Assembly (NCBI GenBank): GCA_031285815.1
Contig: JAITVM010000243.1
Location: 1-7,771, forward strand
DNA length: 7,771 nt
Direction of reading: 5' to 3'
DNA from: Clostridiales bacterium
GTDB taxonomy: Bacteria > Bacillota > Clostridia > Lachnospirales > JAITVM01
Below the pieces are notes generated by a model, which had not been told where the DNA came from, searched no databases, and worked only from the letters and a program-made list of their open reading frames with translations. A program made the translations under genes and the position numbers. Of the stretch, positions 6,718 through 7,771 are shown one piece after another. Position 1 is the stretch's first letter. Every line of letters starts with the position of its first letter.

Positions 6718-6746
6718 TATTTTGTCTGATTTTAGAAAACATATGC
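6718..6746 (-). promoter_or_regulatory. Putative sigma-G (forespore) promoter of the ger operon
   Basis: Read on the minus strand: GCATA (6742-6746) as -35, a 17-base spacer, and CAAAATA (6718-6724) as -10. As I recall the Bacillus subtilis sigma-G consensus, it is roughly GMATR, 17-18 bases, then CATnnTA, so the only departure is A for T at the third -10 base. A start near 6710 would give a leader of about 22 bases carrying the ribosome site. GerA-type operons are known sigma-G targets in Bacillus, which fits. Confidence 0.6.
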
Positions 6747-6804
6747 TGTTTTTGAGAATATATTTAATATTTTATGATATAGGGGCTACGGCGGGCAGAT
6801 TTTT

Positions 6805-6823
6805 AGCAATTCTGTTTGGCATA
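6805..6823 (+). repeat. 19-base motif, copy 2 (first copy at 1419-1437)
   Basis: Same orientation and 17 of 19 bases identical to the copy upstream of the LysM-CAP gene, with all of TGTTTGGCATA shared. It ends one base before the TTGACG -35 box of aroF. A shorter GGCATA repeats at 6834-6839 between the -35 and -10. A possible operator or activator site; no known regulator's site is recognised. Confidence 0.45.
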
Positions 6824-6824
6824 A

Positions 6825-6854
6825 TTGACGCTGGGCATACGTACATGGTATAAT
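6825..6854 (+). promoter_or_regulatory. Sigma-A promoter of aroF
   Basis: TTGACG (6825-6830, 5 of 6), an 18-base spacer and a perfect TATAAT (6849-6854) preceded by TGG, an extended -10. It is the best promoter match in the window. Transcription near 6861 gives a leader of about 60 bases, in which I see no T-box, riboswitch or terminator hairpin. Confidence 0.75.
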
Positions 6855-6920
6855 TCAAAAAGTTTTTAACCACCAGCAAACAAAAGCTTATTTAATATAA
6901 TTGATAAGGGGAATCGGGCT

Positions 6921-7771
6921 ATGATCATAGTTTTAAAACCGGGTATAGGCAAAAATAAATATGATGAATTGGCTGCATGGCTTAGGGGCATGAACTTAGA
7001 TTTGCACGAAAGTGTCGGTACCCAATCCACGCTTATCGGGCTTGTAGGCGATACATCGGGGGTTGATATTGACCTTATTGGCGCTTTGGAAATTGTTGAG
7101 TCTGTAAAGCGTATCCAAGAGCCTTATAAAGCCGCAAACCGTAAATTCCACCCATTAGATACTATTGTAGAAGTTGGCGGCGCTAAAATTGGCGGGGGCA
7201 ATTTCTGTATAATCGCCGGGCCATGTTCTGTTGAAACCGAAAACCAAATCTGTGAAATAGCACATAATGTTAAAGCTTCCGGTGCGCAGATGCTCCGTGG
7301 CGGCGCATTTAAACCGCGCACCTCCCCATATTCCTTCCAAGGCCTTGGCGCTGACGGCATTAACCTACTGCTTAAAGCTAAATCAAAAACAGGGCTGCCT
7401 ATTGTTTCAGAAATTATGGGCCTCTCGCAGCTCCCATTATTTGAATCAGTCGATGTTGTCCAAGTTGGCGCACGGAATATGCAGAATTTTCAGCTGCTTA
7501 AAGAGCTGGGTAAGATAAAAAAGCCTATCCTCTTAAAAAGGGGCCTTGCCAACACAATTGAAGAATGGCTGATGAGTGCAGAATATATTATGGCCGGCGG
7601 CAATAATAACGTAATCCTTTGCGAAAGGGGCATACGCACATTTGAGCATGCTACGCGCAATACCCTTGACCTCTCTGCAATCCCTGTTGTTAAAGAGTTA
7701 TCCCACTTGCCAATTATAGTTGACCCATCACATGCCACTGGGTATGCAAAATATGTTGAGCCAATGTCTAT
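6921..7771 (+). CDS. aroF: 3-deoxy-7-phosphoheptulonate (DAHP) synthase, type I-beta, 3' end cut by window
   Basis: A cytoplasmic enzyme condensing phosphoenolpyruvate and erythrose 4-phosphate to DAHP, the first step of the shikimate pathway to aromatic amino acids. I translated 283 residues. Residues 1-70 form the ferredoxin-like regulatory domain (MIIVLKPG...VKRIQEPYK) found in the Thermotoga maritima type enzyme, where it mediates feedback inhibition by tyrosine or phenylalanine. The barrel follows: IAGPCSVE with metal-ligand Cys C102, MLRGGAFKPRTSPYSFQGLG for phosphate and substrate binding, VQVGARNMQNF, KPILLKRG, NVILCERGIRTFE, and IIVDPSHATG with ligand His H271. The remaining Glu and Asp ligands lie past the edge; the family length is about 338. 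ATG 6921 has AAGGGGA 8 bases upstream. It is divergent from the ger operon, and a strong promoter is at 6825-6854. A chorismate-mutase fusion is not seen at the N-terminus. Confidence 0.96.
   Translation, partial: MIIVLKPGIGKNKYDELAAWLRGMNLDLHESVGTQSTLIGLVGDTSGVDIDLIGALEIVESVKRIQEPYKAANRKFHPLDTIVEVGGAKIGGGNFCIIAGPCSVETENQICEIAHNVKASGAQMLRGGAFKPRTSPYSFQGLGADGINLLLKAKSKTGLPIVSEIMGLSQLPLFESVDVVQVGARNMQNFQLLKELGKIKKPILLKRGLANTIEEWLMSAEYIMAGGNNNVILCERGIRTFEHATRNTLDLSAIPVVKELSHLPIIVDPSHATGYAKYVEPMS

Noticed and set aside
6689..6742. N-terminal extension of gerA starting at ATG 6740-6742
   Set aside because: No ribosome site upstream; a good one precedes the ATG at 6686-6688, and a sigma-G-like promoter overlaps the extension.
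6817..6834. Possible sigma-54 (-24/-12) promoter around TTGGCATAATTGACGC
   Set aside because: The GG-N10-GC spacing is present, but the -12 element reads ACGCT rather than TTGCW, and a much better sigma-A match overlaps it.
6896..6901. Second TATAAT just ahead of aroF
   Set aside because: Only 20 bases from the start codon and next to the ribosome site, with no -35; a transcript from it would lack a ribosome site.
7124..7738. Open frames at 7124-7360, 7155-7340 and 7490-7738 (minus) and 7267-7518 (plus)
   Set aside because: All overlap the aroF reading frame, which carries uninterrupted DAHP synthase motifs to the window edge.

Overview
The window looks like chromosome of a low-GC, endospore-forming Firmicute, most likely a Clostridia member. 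The evidence is a complete tricistronic gerA-gerB-gerC germinant-receptor operon, a ZapA/U32 gene pair of the kind common in Firmicutes, Shine-Dalgarno sites resembling AGGTGAT, frequent TTG starts and AT-rich spacers. I see no tRNA, rRNA, CRISPR array, insertion sequence or phage gene, and no broken genes. Two genes are cut by the window edges.

Layout. Positions 1-1250 (minus): a zapA-like cell-division gene followed 12 bases later by a U32-family gene that runs off the left edge; a good extended -10 promoter precedes zapA. Positions 1251-1495: a divergent promoter region. Positions 1496-2948 (plus): a secreted LysM-CAP protein, then a secreted C39-like cysteine-peptidase-fold protein. The ribosome site and start codon of the second gene lie inside a 13-bp perfect inverted repeat followed by six Ts. 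Positions 2949-2991: a short convergent gap with a GC-rich hairpin. Positions 2992-6688 (minus): gerA, gerB and gerC in the canonical order with gaps of 3 and 1 bases. A sequence resembling a sigma-G (forespore) promoter sits just upstream, and together with a good Shine-Dalgarno it moves the gerA start 18 codons inside the longest open frame. Positions 6689-6920: a divergent control region. Positions 6921-7771 (plus): the 5' part of aroF, a type I-beta DAHP synthase opening the shikimate pathway, behind a strong sigma-A-like promoter.

How the genes fit together. The three Ger proteins should form one inner-membrane germinant receptor: GerA and GerB are integral membrane subunits and GerC is a lipoprotein. 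The LysM-CAP and C39-like proteins are both predicted to be exported and could act in the cell wall or spore envelope, but no catalysed reaction can be read from sequence alone. zapA with U32, and aroF, are ordinary housekeeping neighbours.

I found no clearly new enzymatic system. The items most worth a second look are regulatory: the start-codon hairpin of the C39-like gene, the sigma-G-like promoter with the revised gerA start, and a 19-base motif (17 of 19 identical) just upstream of two otherwise unrelated plus-strand promoters.
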